From Struthidea cinerea (taxonomy: Eukaryota > Chordata > Aves > Passeriformes > Corcoracidae): a stretch of DNA of 64,000 bases. Position numbers and translations under genes: made by a program. The notes beneath the pieces are model-generated. The model had not been told where the DNA came from and did no database searches. It worked only from the letters and a program-made list of their open reading frames with translations. Every line of letters starts with the position of its first letter. Position 1 is the first letter of the stretch. Below, one piece after another: positions 35,273-46,674 of this stretch. The stretch covers positions 1,013,358 to 1,077,357 of the forward strand of contig VZTI01003805.1 of the NCBI GenBank assembly GCA_013397865.1. Direction: 5' to 3'.

Positions 35273-35473
35273 AAATATGAAAAGCCACACCAAACAGAAG
35301 AGGAGAGTGAGGAAGAAGACATAGATGATGAAGAGGAAGACACAACCAGTGCTGAATCAGATGACAGTGAAGAGGAGGAAGAGGAGGAGGAAGTGATTGT
35401 CCAAAAGGGAGACAAACAGAATGCCACCAGGCAAGAGCAGTTGGAGTGGGATGACTCAACACTCCCGTACTAA
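35273..35473 (+). CDS. CLSTN2: CLSTN2 last coding exon: acidic tail and C-terminal WDDS motif
   Basis: This exon encodes residues 444-509 and the TAA stop (35471-35473). It starts KYEKPHQTEE and runs into a Glu/Asp-rich stretch with Ser/Thr islands (TSAESDDSEE). It then has the basic QKGDKQNATRQEQ linker and ends LEWDDSTLPY. The terminal WDDS is the second kinesin-light-chain-binding motif, and the exact DDSTLPY ending is that of mammalian calsyntenin-2. The coding strand of the acidic part is almost pure purine (GAA/GAG/GAT). On the other strand this gives a false poly-Ser frame. The acidic run is a low-complexity tract that varies in length and composition among calsyntenins. With the other eight exons it makes 509 residues, close to the same part of the 955-residue human protein. 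Confidence 0.97.
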   Translation, partial: KYEKPHQTEEESEEEDIDDEEEDTTSAESDDSEEEEEEEEVIVQKGDKQNATRQEQLEWDDSTLPY

Positions 35474-35679
35474 CAAACAGCCCTCCAGCCACAGCCCTTT
35501 TGTAACAACCAATACAATGTTTTTTCAGTCTATTAATTCATTGACAGGATTTGAACTTCTGCTTGCCTATAACTGTTTTGCCTAAAATGATCTTGTTGTA
35601 GTAATTGATAATGATAGAACTGACCCTTTTCTTACAAAGCCTGGGGAAAACGTGATGCAAACCTCCTGGCCCATGCAGT

Positions 35680-35685
35680 AATAAA
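35680..35685 (+). promoter_or_regulatory. CLSTN2: Proximal polyadenylation signal AATAAA
   Basis: A canonical AATAAA 207 bases after the stop codon, followed within 30 bases by G/T-rich text (CTTGGTCTGTTAG). It could give a short-UTR CLSTN2 isoform. Confidence 0.6.
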
Positions 35686-36787
35686 GTAATCCAGAACTTG
35701 GTCTGTTAGCAAGCGTAGTTCTCAATTTCCTGTTTCTACCCTGCAGATGTGTGACAAAAGTCCTGTCACTTGATCCATAGAGGTTTTTGCCTTTGCTACT
35801 TTTTTCACATGGGAGAGATTTCAGCTTGTTTTGAAGAATTACTTCTGTGGGTCTGAATACCAGTTGCCATCTAACTACACATTCTTACAGGTGTAAAAAA
35901 CATAATCCTCCTCCAAACTGGGACAGGGCTTTAGTGCTACAGGGCACAGAGGCTGCATTCCATCTGTCATCTCGTCCTGCCTTTTGGATGTTAACCGTGT
36001 TATAGGAATATCTGGGACCTGGCAGGGGATGCATGTGTGCCTATGTAGATGTGGACAGTGTATTTTTTCAGGCATGATGTCAGACCCTCAAGAGAGGGAT
36101 TTTTATCCAACCTACCGATAGAAATTAAAACGAGTTTAAAAAAAAATCAGCAACAAGAAGGGGCTGCTGAAGGTTACCAAAAAAAACCCCAGCTCGTTCC
36201 GTGTCCACACATTGCGTAATATGATCTTATGCAAACTGTAAATTCTAATGGGATTGATTCACTGAAAATCTGTAGAGCTGCTCATTAGTTATGGATTGAG
36301 CAATTTGCAGCAAATCGATGCTTTAAACCGTCTGTCTCATGGAATCATTAGCTTGCTGCAGCATCTTACTGAACTAGTGGAAAATAAGTGACCCCATTAT
36401 TCCATAGCTATGTATGGCTGGGATTTAAACAATTATTTTAGATGAGGCAAATGTTCCCTTTTGCTTAGTGAATGCCAGCTGGAATTCCTGTCTGACTGTA
36501 TTCTATAAAAACATTATGCCCTATTTCTTCTGTACCCCTGCCTGCCTGTAGTGCACAAGAGAAAGGAACAACACTGTGAGCTCTCTTCAGTGCTCATAAT
36601 TCTCCCTTATTTCTTCTTCCTGAAGCCATTAATGTTGAGAGACGGTTTTATAAAGTAGACAAGGAAAAATAAAACCTATGTGGAACCAAAATAGTTGAAA
36701 ACAAAAACTAAACTCTGAAGAGGTTGAGAGAGTATTTTAGTTTGTTATGGTATCACAGCATATTTTTCTTAAACACTGTTTAAAAAG

Positions 36788-36802
36788 AAAAAAAAAAAAA
36801 AA
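36788..36802 (+). repeat. Poly(A) run, 15 A
   Basis: An uninterrupted A15 after a short A-rich lead. No transposon body was recognised in front of it. In cDNA data it could act as a false oligo-dT priming site within the putative 3' UTR. Confidence 0.9.
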
Positions 36803-38539
36803 GGAAAAAGCAGAGCTACATATGCAATGTGTTGATAAGTCTGTGTGGTGTGGTTTTTGTCCCCCTTCCTTAAGTACCTTTGCATCTTCAACTGCTCTGC
36901 TTACCAAATGCTGCAGCACTTGCTGGGGAGCTGCTCCAACGCATACAAACAAAATGGCATGGAAGTGAATGCTGCTTTTAGTGGCTTGTCTGGGTTATTT
37001 TCCCGAGTACTTCGTTTTCTTTGCAATTTCATCTTTGACTTTTGCTTTTGTAATTTGCTGTTTAAAATGAGCTGCTTCCTCCTCTCCACTCTCCCAGTCA
37101 GTCTAGCCACAACAGGACCTTCCTGAGCACCCTGAATGGTGGTTGATGGTGCAAAGGGTACCTGGAGCAATCTCAAGGGTATCCACCTCCCTCAATACTA
37201 GGTTATTAACAGCTCCTGAATGTCGTGGGATATAGGGAATATATAGTGTGTTTGGGGGTTCTTGTAATTCCAGTTTCTGCATTTGATAGCTGAAGGGAAA
37301 TACTGACAGCAACTAGGCCATGTAGTTAAATAACTAGAAAGTAAATGAAAGAAAAATCTATATTAATTTTAAAATTAGAGATATTCATGCTTTTATTTGT
37401 TGTGCCAGCAATCATGTTGTCACATGGTTGTTAAGACTGGCAATACAGCAGTTTTCTTTTGTTATCAATCCTGTTTCATTTTATTCTCTCACACATTTTA
37501 AACTTAGAAGAATATTTGCAGAATCAAGGCCACATGAGTACATTTATCTGCAGGAATAACAACTCTAAAACTGTCCACAATTCGTGTTTAATACAAAATT
37601 AATATTTCTGAATATCTTGAACAAAACTGTTAGTTATATTAGATCATTTCCTACCATCCTACTATCCTAGATAATTTCCTAGTTTTAATTTTTTTAGTGA
37701 CATGAAGCAGGCTATTCATGAACTTGTTATCAGCACATATCAGCAAATCTTTCTTCTCAGAAAAAAAAGATTTAAAAGCAAATGTAGATATTTAAAAGTA
37801 CATTTCAGATTTAAAACTGGACTTAAATTATTTTTAAGTTTCTGTTATTCCTGATTATTATTATTGTTGTTGTTATCATAGCAAATAGGGCAACATGAAA
37901 ACAGCGATTTACAACCTTATTGACAGCCTTTAATTCTTTTATATGTTTGTGAATTCATCAGTGTGTTTCTCCATCTAGTAGACTTTTATCTTTTTGTTAC
38001 TGGAAGCAGATCTTTTCAGGTTGTACTTGCACATTACACAAGAAGCAAACAAAGTATTTTCTCTACTGTAAATAAACCTACCTTTTTAAACCTAAGCAAA
38101 GTAATACAGGCATGTGTGTTATCACTTGGTTTGCAGTAAGATATTCAGCAAACTAAAATGTGTCACTGTACTTATTTTAGATGACTCATTGGAGTGCATT
38201 ACTGCAGCATTTTTCATTCAAATAAATAGAAACATCCTTTTCACAAAATGGCAGCGAGAGACTTCTTCACAAAATGGGCCCTAGAATACTTGTGTAGCAC
38301 TGAGAGCAGTGGCTTCCTGAGCAAAACTACTAATAGAAAATCAAAGAAACATCACTTTTTCTAAAACAATTCTAACAATATTTCCTCCCCTCCAACAATT
38401 AGTTTTTGATATAACCTACTTGCTTAAAAACCAACCAGAACATATACACACACATACATGCATAAAGACACACATGGGGGTTTTTTGCTCCTCATCAAAA
38501 GCCAAAATTCTCTCCTTTCTTCCCTCAAAAAAAGTGTTT

Positions 38540-38998
38540 AGAACTGTAAAACCATTCAGGTTGGAAAAGACCTCTTAAGATCATTGAGCACTGCCAAGCC
38601 CACCACTAACATGGCCCCAAGTCCCCCATTCACGTGTCTTGAAATTCCCCCAGGGATGGTGACTCCAGACTGCCCTGGATAGCCTCTTCCAGTGCCTGAC
38701 CATCCTTTCAATGAGGACATTTTCCCCAATATTCAATCTAAACCTCCCCAGCACAACTCAAAGCTGTTTCCCCTTATCACTTGTTACTTGAGAAGAGAAA
38801 CCAACCCCCAACCTGGCTACAGCCTCCTGTCAGGGAGTTGGAGAGAGCGAAAAGGCCCCTCCTGAGCCTCCTTTTCTCCAGGCTGAGCCTCTCCAGCTCC
38901 CTCAGCTGCTCCTCATCAGCCCTGTGCTCCAGACCCTTCCCCAGCTCCATTCCCTTGCCTGGACTCACTGCAGACCCTCAATGTCTGTCTTGTGGTGA
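38540..38998 (-). mobile_element. CR1 LINE 3' part, about 460 bp, reverse orientation
   Basis: Read on the + strand, the antisense CR1 landmarks appear in order: 'ttcaggttggaaaagacct' (3' end of the element), 'tggtgactccagactgccctgg', 'cactTGTTACTTGagaagag', 'tctccaggctgagc', 'ctccctcagctgctcctca' and 'cctcaatgtctgtcttgtggtgagg'. It is one of the better preserved copies of the window. It carries only the 3' UTR and the last part of the second reading frame, with no coding capacity. It lies within the putative long CLSTN2 3' UTR, antisense to it. Confidence 0.93.
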
Positions 38999-40132
38999 GG
39001 CGGCTTTTTTACAGTAGCAATAAACAAGGGTATCCAAAGAAAGCAATTCTGAAACAGTACCCACAATCCATGGCATCAGGAATCCAGAGGTGACAACAGA
39101 GGTCTAAAATGACATCAGATCAGTGATGCCTTTAAATTTTTGAAGTTCTAATCGAAGGCTGGGAAAAGCTGCAAAACCTACAAATGCAAATTGAAGATGT
39201 TATCTGAATTAATATAACTGCCTAAGTGGCTATTTGTGATTAATAGCTCTCATTTCTCTTTCACTTCTACCCCCTCCACAGGTGTTTTATCTTTGCAAGT
39301 AAACCTTAAAATGCACAGCTGAGAATAATCTCAATATTTACTGCATTGGCTGACACCAGTTCAAATTAGAAATAGAGATGTAGGGTTCATGACATCTTTA
39401 ATACTAATTAAAATAAAGTGTTGCTATTTGTTCATTCCAACAGGTAATACCATGCAGTGGTGGTGGGACTGCTTGTTACTGGTGATGATCTCCCTCACCA
39501 GAGGTCAGTGGGAGGGAGCAGTTTATTTTCCTGTCTGGCATGTGGTCGTGCTGAGCTTGCTGAGCACCTGTGCATCATCCTCACTCCATTCGGGAACAAA
39601 ATGAGGCTCAAAAAGGATCAGAGGGTTACAGAGTTCCTCCTGTGGGGATGAAATCCACTGTCTCCAGTGCAACAGCTGTCCCTGCCTGACCCTAAACTGA
39701 AAATAATGCCATGGGAGATCAGCAGCCCCAGGTGAAGGATGGTCAGAGGGTAAGGCAGTAGCAGCCCTTACTCCACTGTGGCAAAGCTTTTTGAGCCCTG
39801 CACCTAATTTGTGTCTCAGCTGTCTCTTTCCCCAGCTGTAACCTCAGCTTTAATCTTTTCCCTGGCCGGGGTCCCAGTGCATTGCGAAACAACACTGCCT
39901 CTTCTCAAAGTTTTGGTGCCAGCACACAGAGCACTCCTTCGCCACAGAACAGCACAAGGAAAGACGTTACTGGGGTGATGTTTGCAAAAACCTACAAATA
40001 CTGAGAGAGGGGGAGGAAATAAACTGCGAGTACATCTCCTCTAAGGGGCTTCCTCTTCCCTGAATTCACACATGCTGACCACCACAAGTATCTCAAAACA
40101 GGGATATCCCCAGTCTCAGGGGTGATATCAGG

Positions 40133-40159
40133 TTTTATCAGGTATCCGCCCTGATAAAA
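40133..40159 (+). other. Perfect 10-bp inverted repeat with 7-base loop
   Basis: The left arm is TTTTATCAGG (40133-40142), the loop 40143-40149, and the right arm CCTGATAAAA (40150-40159). In RNA the stem could extend by two G-U pairs. It lies about 180 bp before the solo LTR, in the region that may be the CLSTN2 3' UTR. Its function is unknown. Confidence 0.8.
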
Positions 40160-40339
40160 TTACTGAATAAAAATAGTGGAAATACTGGGAGGAACCTGGG
40201 TGATGCAGTAGCCTTATCTAGGCTTTCAAGAACAGGTCTGGGATTAATGCCCCTCTGGGTGATCCCTGTAGCTGCTGACCTTTATGGAGCAACTGCTCAA
40301 AGTAGTTCTACACCAAGTGAGCAAATCTAAGGAGATAGA

Positions 40340-40728
40340 TGCAGTAATGATGCATGGGCAAGGACCTTGCTTATCAGGTGGAAAAATGCAAAGCCGTTTA
40401 TTGCGAAGTCAGAATTCCCTAAATACCAGCACCCAACAGGATATCACATCCTATAAACAGGAAAGATGTTCACCACAGTGTCCCCCAATCACCTGGGGCA
40501 TTGCACAGATTTTACCTAGTATGGTCATAGGCAAACAATGCCCTATAAGGCCACAAACTACAATGAACACTTCTCACAGGCCCAGTCTGTCCATAAACAC
40601 ACAATCCTCTCTCAGTCCATCCCCGGTGACCTGGATGCACTCCCAGGGTCACCTCCAGCCCCAGGATAGAGGCCCTCTCTCTGATCCTCAGGGCCCATCT
40701 CTCTACCACCACCCAGTGCACTCCAACA
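40340..40728 (-). mobile_element. Solo LTR of an endogenous retrovirus, copy 1 (389 bp)
   Basis: The element begins TG and ends CA and is about 90% alike, by eye, to the copy at 54354-54728. It is 14 bp longer because of an extra CT-rich segment near its right end on the + strand. The LTR poly(A) signal AATAAA lies on the minus strand at 40397-40402, near the U5 end, which sets the orientation. Flanks ATAGA (40335-40339) and ACAGA (40729-40733) look like a 5-bp target duplication with one change. No internal retroviral genes are present, so this is a solo LTR left by recombination. The 165-codon frame across it is a by-product. Confidence 0.85.
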
Positions 40729-41176
40729 ACAGAGGAAAAAAAACCCAAATGACTAAAAATAAATATCGAAAAGATCGTTAAAGAAATCAAACCACCTTCT
40801 ATGTCACTAAATTTATACCTGTTGATTGCACATAATTCTGTGCTGTACAAATACAATCTCCCTCATGCTCCAACCAGTATCACACTAACCACAGAACAGC
40901 GTTAGGTTTCTCCCTCTCAGGCACAGCTGAGGAAGCTGCCAGGCCTTGCTCCTGGCACAGCCTCACTGCCCCCACAGCCTGCAAAGCTCACAGCATTCCA
41001 GTGCCACTGCAAACAGCCACAGGAATAGCAGCCATCCCATGCCTCAAAGATCTTGGTGTTCCCAAAGAAACCAACACTCCCGTGCACCAAACCACGCAAC
41101 GCTTTGTAACATAAAATAAATACTTTTTACAGCACCCAGAAGCTGTGATCCTGCACAGTCTTTGTACATTTGGATC

Positions 41177-41194
41177 TTTTTTTTTTTTTTTTTT
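41177..41194 (+). repeat. Poly(T) run, 18 T
   Basis: An uninterrupted T18, directly followed by AAATAAAG. The source is unknown; it could be the tail of a reverse-oriented retroposed sequence, but no parent is recognised. Confidence 0.9.
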
Positions 41195-44139
41195 AAATAA
41201 AGTCGTAACAAGCAATGTGAGGAGCAATGTAAACTGAAATGGATCAGGTTCCCTAAAGCTGCATGTCTCAGACTGTGATCAGACTTCTGGTTGCTGGACT
41301 CTCCTGGAATCCAACTGCATTTTTGTTAGCATGGAGAAGAAAGACACAAAGAATAGAGATAATCACTAAAGCTACAAGCAAAGCAGAATTCATACTCTCA
41401 ACACACCCAATCTCAAGAAATATTTCTGCTAAATATATTGGAAAATTGCTCCAGTGATATCTCAGAAAATAATTATAATTCATCACCTCTGCAGGATTAG
41501 CAAGGTTCAAGCCTGGTATGTTCTTTTTGCTTTTTTCTCTAAAGAAGACATGACCATAAATTAAAAATACATAACACTTGAACAATGCAAAAATTAAAGG
41601 GGAGCAGGGGTTTAATTGCATAACCCTCTGTCTAACATAGGGGTTTAAAATAATAAACAATTGTAGCCCTCATTGTAGAAACTTAACCAAATAAAATGAA
41701 TCCAGGAGGTTTTGTATGTTCATAACTTCATTCCTGGTGATGAAAAGGCAGGCACCAGAGCAGGTAACCTTTTTCCCTAGAGGCGTTTTGCTGCCTTTGG
41801 AGTAGGTATTGCCAGTGGTTTGCTTGTTGTGGTTTCCATGTCTCTGCTGGCAATAGGAACAGTGCTGCTGGCATCGTTTGGAAAGCTGTGAGTGCTGTTG
41901 ATGAACAGCCCTGTGAAAGAGCTTGGTAGTGCTATGGTTCAATAATTCTCCTGCAGCTCTGCTCACAGCCCTCCATTGTGGAGCACTCCAAACACGTGCA
42001 GAGGGAATGACACAGTGGTTACAGTGGAGAGCTGTGGGCTGGTGCTTCATTAGTTATTGTCTATAAAGAAACACTCTCAGCAGCGTGAAGCACTGCAGAC
42101 ATGTGAAACAGAGTTCAGGAAAAGCCCTCATTCTTATTTTCAGTACTAAGTCATGGGGAAATTGTGCATTCATCAGCTGTTGAAGCTCCATGGCTGTGTA
42201 TTGTCACTATTTATGTCTGTGCTGAGAACAAAGAAGCAGCAGAATTTTTTTCCCAGTTAAGTACATTGTACAATAAAAGAGTTCAGCTTTCCCTGGGCAA
42301 GGTGCACAAAGCTTGCAAACGCAAAGAGAAGCTGTCTCCAAATAGGGAACAAAGATTTTACAACGGTATTCCATCCTCGTGCTTTAGAAACCCAGAAAAT
42401 TTAATGGGAGTAAAATGCTTTCCTGCAGCCCTACCTACTCCTTTTGTAAAAATCTGGGTACAGTCTTAGGTTTTCAGAGGCATTTAACTTCCCAACTGGG
42501 TATAAAGTTCTTTCAGGTGTCTTTTGGTGTAATAACCCATAAAACTATTTTTGGCTGAAGGTTTCAGGATATACTTAAAGGGAAAAAAAGGCAAAAAGTT
42601 ATTAAAATTACAATGTCTTTTTTTTCTACTCCTGCCTCCCCTAAATATATAAACAGATACAGAAGACTTGATCAGACAACCCTGACCAAGTCTGTGACTA
42701 CAATGACATTTCAAACCAGTACTGAAATTGGTAGTAAATCCTTGTCTACAGGGATTAACTGCTTAATGTCTAGTAGATGAGAAGGTGGATGGTTGTTTTA
42801 ACTGGGCATGCTCTTTGGAATGTGGAATGGATCAACTACAGTCAGTTCCTTTAGAAAACCAAATTATTATTTAAGGAAGAGTGAACAGGAAGGTGGAAGA
42901 AAATACTGCATGAATAACAGAAAGAGTTAAGATTTACAGTGATGTGAAAAAAGTTGAAATTTATACCTGTAGAAGAGAGAGAGACATAAAAGCTTGGGTG
43001 TCAAATAGTAAGAAAATGGAAACATTTTCTGTTTTCACGCCAGAACTGACACTGTCATGATGAAGAAGAAAGAGAATGAATATAGGATGTCGAAGGGTTC
43101 CGAGATGACCAGACATACACGCATGCACACATATGTGTGTACACAAGATAATCACATACTGGTTCCCATGGGGAGGTGGTGACTCTGGTGATGAAGGAGA
43201 CCCTGCAGTTATTTAGCCTTGTTGATGCTGAAGTTGCCTCCTTTAGTTCCAGTTACAGCACCTCAGCAGAGCTGGGAAGGGAGCAGGGCCATGAGAGGTG
43301 TTGCTGCACTGGGCGTACATTAAGTAGAAAAACTTAGAGCCAAGGCCAGCCCACGGAGACTTGGGGCAAACATTCTGTCTTCTGTGACTCGAGTTTGAGG
43401 GCACAGTTACCACACAGCTTAATTTGAGGTAAGAAATGGAACTTTTGCCCACAGACAGCTGTGTTGATTAGTTTTAGAGACCCGTAGGTTGATGATGAGC
43501 TGATGAGTCACGCAAGGCAGACTATTCTCCATATTGAAAAGGCCCCCAAGCAAACTTTTTGACAATCTCCTAAGTGGCCACATAGTTAGGACTCCTGATT
43601 TTTGAAAATAGACATAATAGAAAACTTTTCAAGGATAACGACCATCCCTGAATGAATCTGAGAGATGAAGTTATTGCCTCCATTCTCAGAATCAACTATT
43701 GGCAGATTTATTGTTGGCCTCTCCACAAACTGATGTAAAAGTGTGAGTACAAAAAAAAAAAGTACATCTGAAAAGAGATGGGGTTTTTACCTATATTCTG
43801 TTACAAATACTGCACCACCAGTCGAGTAAATTTTTGGCTGTGGTTAACAGGCAGTTCTGTTCAGAGGGTCATCATGACAGGGATGGGAAGATCCACCAGA
43901 GTGGATTATTGCTTTGCAGGGTAATACACAGTATGGGTAGATTTCCTAAGAACTGTTTCATCTCAGTTTCAGTGTGTTTAGAAGTTCATACTAGACTTAT
44001 CAAATCCTAGAAATAAAGATTAGTAGACAAAAGGAAAAAGTAGTGCAAGTAGAGTATTATGCTAACAGTGCAGAATTCTTTACTAGAATATATTTTTTAG
44101 TGTTAGGGGTGGGGGTGCTTCAACCTACTTAAATGTTTC

Positions 44140-44420
44140 TAAGCCTGGAGCTTCTACTGCTTCCCCTGGGAGATTGTTCTAGAGTCTATTAGAATTCACC
44201 ATTAGAAAGCTTTTCCTGAAAATGAATTTAAATAATCCTTTTTGTAATTTTTGTCTCATTAGTCCCAGTTATACCCTTTTGCACCACTCTAAATAGTTCC
44301 TCTAACCATGATTTATATCCTTTGAATATTTTTAGATAGTTATCAAGTTCATTGCCTTTGGTCATTTACTAGAGAAGCTGTGAATCCCTCTTCATCCCAA
44401 CTCATTCCTTCAGTCTTGTA
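44140..44420 (-). mobile_element. Possible ancient CR1/L3-like LINE relic
   Basis: The + strand shows a diverged but ordered series resembling antisense CR1/L3: 'aagcctggagcttctactgcttccc', 'attagaaagcttttcctgaaa', 'gtcccagttatacccttttgcacc' and 'ttgaatatttttagatagttatcaag'. The copy is far older than the avian CR1 copies here and could predate birds. It has no coding capacity. An AT-rich block with many developmental-type motifs follows at once (44.52-44.76 kb). Confidence 0.5.
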
Positions 44421-46668
44421 TTTCTTACCTTTTCATGAAATGTCTTTAATACACAAACTAAATCCCCTGGTATTTCCTTAAATGAGTCACGGTCAGTTCA
44501 CTCTGTTAAGGTGCTCTGTGTTGGTGTGTGTCACTGCATAAGTTGTCAAAGGTTAAACAATAAATTTAAGTTGAAACTTGATTTTTTAAAAATTTTTTCT
44601 GCAATCAGCGGATAAGTTCTCATTTGATATGAATTTGGCAGTGTCTTTGATTTAACAAAGCCGACAAATAAACGCTGAAGCCAGCCAAACAATTAGACAA
44701 AGCATAATTTGTTAAAAATTAGATTGTTGTTGTTAATGTGAAAACAGACACTGTCATTCATGTGCCCATGTTTTTAAGGGTCCCTATACTAAACAGCAAC
44801 TATTAACCAGTACTTTCATTTAAGACAGATTATGTTGCTTCTCCTCAAATGTCAATAGAATGCACCTGCTTTCTAAAACAAATGCTCAAGATTTCCAGCC
44901 AGGCACTAACTGCTGCAAAGAAATAGAATTGTGCCAACTCTTCTGATACTGCCATGCCTACCTTTATGCTGCAAATTCGTGATACATTTCTGGTCTCTGG
45001 CTGGCATGATGACTCTGTGGTTTGTTTTCAGGCATGCCCCAAGCAAACCTGTGTTCTCTGGCTCAGAAGCCACACAGGCAAACAGGGAGGATGTACAAAG
45101 TCAGCTTGGGTCTTTTCATTGATGTGTTTCCTTCATCTGCTCCTGCCTCCTGTACCTGAACACCAAACCAGAACTGAAATCCTTGTGCTTGAAGAGCCAC
45201 TGCATCACTAGGACCCAAGTGAAATAGAATTTCATTTCTTCTTCATTTGCTCTGTCTACAAGGATTGGTGTAAAGGGGAGAGCAGGAGCACTGAGGGTTC
45301 CCGTGGTGACTTTAGGGAACTCTCCGCTTCCCTCAGCACATCTCTGTCCCTAGTGGGTGTAAATTGTGCAAACCATATTGTAGGAAATGATGAATTGCCA
45401 GGAGTGGGTTTAGGTCACAGGAGCAAACAATGACTGCCTTGGCATTGGCTGTTTCCTGTCACTTCTCTGCCCACCTTCCCAAAATGAGCCATTGCATGAG
45501 GAGTACCCGAGGTCTGACAGACAGGGGGGGAAGATGAATGAGCCTTGAAAGGTGAGGTTGCAACACAAAGGAGAGGAAAAAGAAGAGGAATTCCTGAACA
45601 AGGAACTGTAAAACATGACGTGTGATGAGCAGCAGGGCAGGAATCAGACACGCACCCTGAATATTGTTGCAGTTTGGTGAAAGGGGTTGTTCTAGTTAGA
45701 ATTAACTATACAGTTATTAAATATTTTATATGTTACCGATAGTGTAGGATTTTGAAGAGCTGAGAAATAAGCTCATCATGTCGAATGTAACAGCTGTGCT
45801 TTAATTGGCTGGGACAATTCTATTTCATATTTCATCATCTCTTGACAGTAAAAATGATATTTCATCTGCCTGCAAAAATGTAGAATTTTTCACACACAGT
45901 TAGCCATTTCCCAGATTGCTTCCATGTTAGTGCATTGGTTCTTGTTGAGGAGCAGTAACTGCAGTTGGTAGCATGTGTTTTGTAGCTTGGGATTGCTTCC
46001 TAGCTGTCCAAATTCTGTGTAGTTGTGGCCACTTCTATGGATAATAAAACATATACCAGAGAAGGGATTAAATAAACATATGCTGTATGGTTGTACATAC
46101 AACGGCTGTACTCCGTAAACGTGTCTCAAACCAACAGACTGTTCAGCCCAGGAAAGATGCTCTTACATGAAATTTCTTATTATTGATGTGAAACAACCAT
46201 AAACCATGTCTTGAAATGTCTTGTTGCAGATGCTAAATGCATTTCTGAAAGCATGAATCTATACAATTTATGCAGTACTATATGCAGTTAAAAAGATGAA
46301 TATGAAATGATTTTTGAATAGATATGAATCAGCCGTTTAAAAAAAAAAAACAAAAACAACCCAACCTTTTCTTAAAGAAAATGTACAGTAAATTTTGACA
46401 GACAGTACACAAACCCTAACTTTACATGGCGTAAGAAGAAGTTGTACAAAATCCCCTCCATGGCATAGTGGTGTATTTCATAAAAGCCATGCCAATTTGC
46501 ACAGTCATTTATGAATCTGACATTGTTAGTATCCATATGTTTTCCACAGGACTGATTAAATGCATATTTGAAATAGATCTGTTATTTTAAAATTTGTTCT
46601 GTACATCTGTACATGTATAAAGCCAGAGTCATTTTTGTGGTCACTACGGCACTTTCTGTGAATTGGCC

Positions 46669-46674
46669 AATAAA
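46669..46674 (+). promoter_or_regulatory. CLSTN2: Candidate distal polyadenylation signal AATAAA
   Basis: The AATAAA sits in GGCCAATAAATATAATTTT, with T/GT-rich text about 30-50 bases later (GTTCTGTCATCTTTATTTC). The upstream region is rich in TGTA motifs (46600-46618), which often accompany 3' ends. It is the best candidate for the end of a long CLSTN2 transcript. Evidence is sequence context only. Confidence 0.45.

Noticed and set aside
35236..35492. Poly-serine and leucine-rich frames on the minus strand
   Set aside because: They are mirror images of the Glu/Asp-rich coding tract of the last CLSTN2 exon.
38777..39017. Overlapping frames on both strands that look protein-like (Leu/Ser- and Glu/Arg-rich)
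   Set aside because: They fall inside the reverse CR1 fragment, a 5'-truncated LINE relic.
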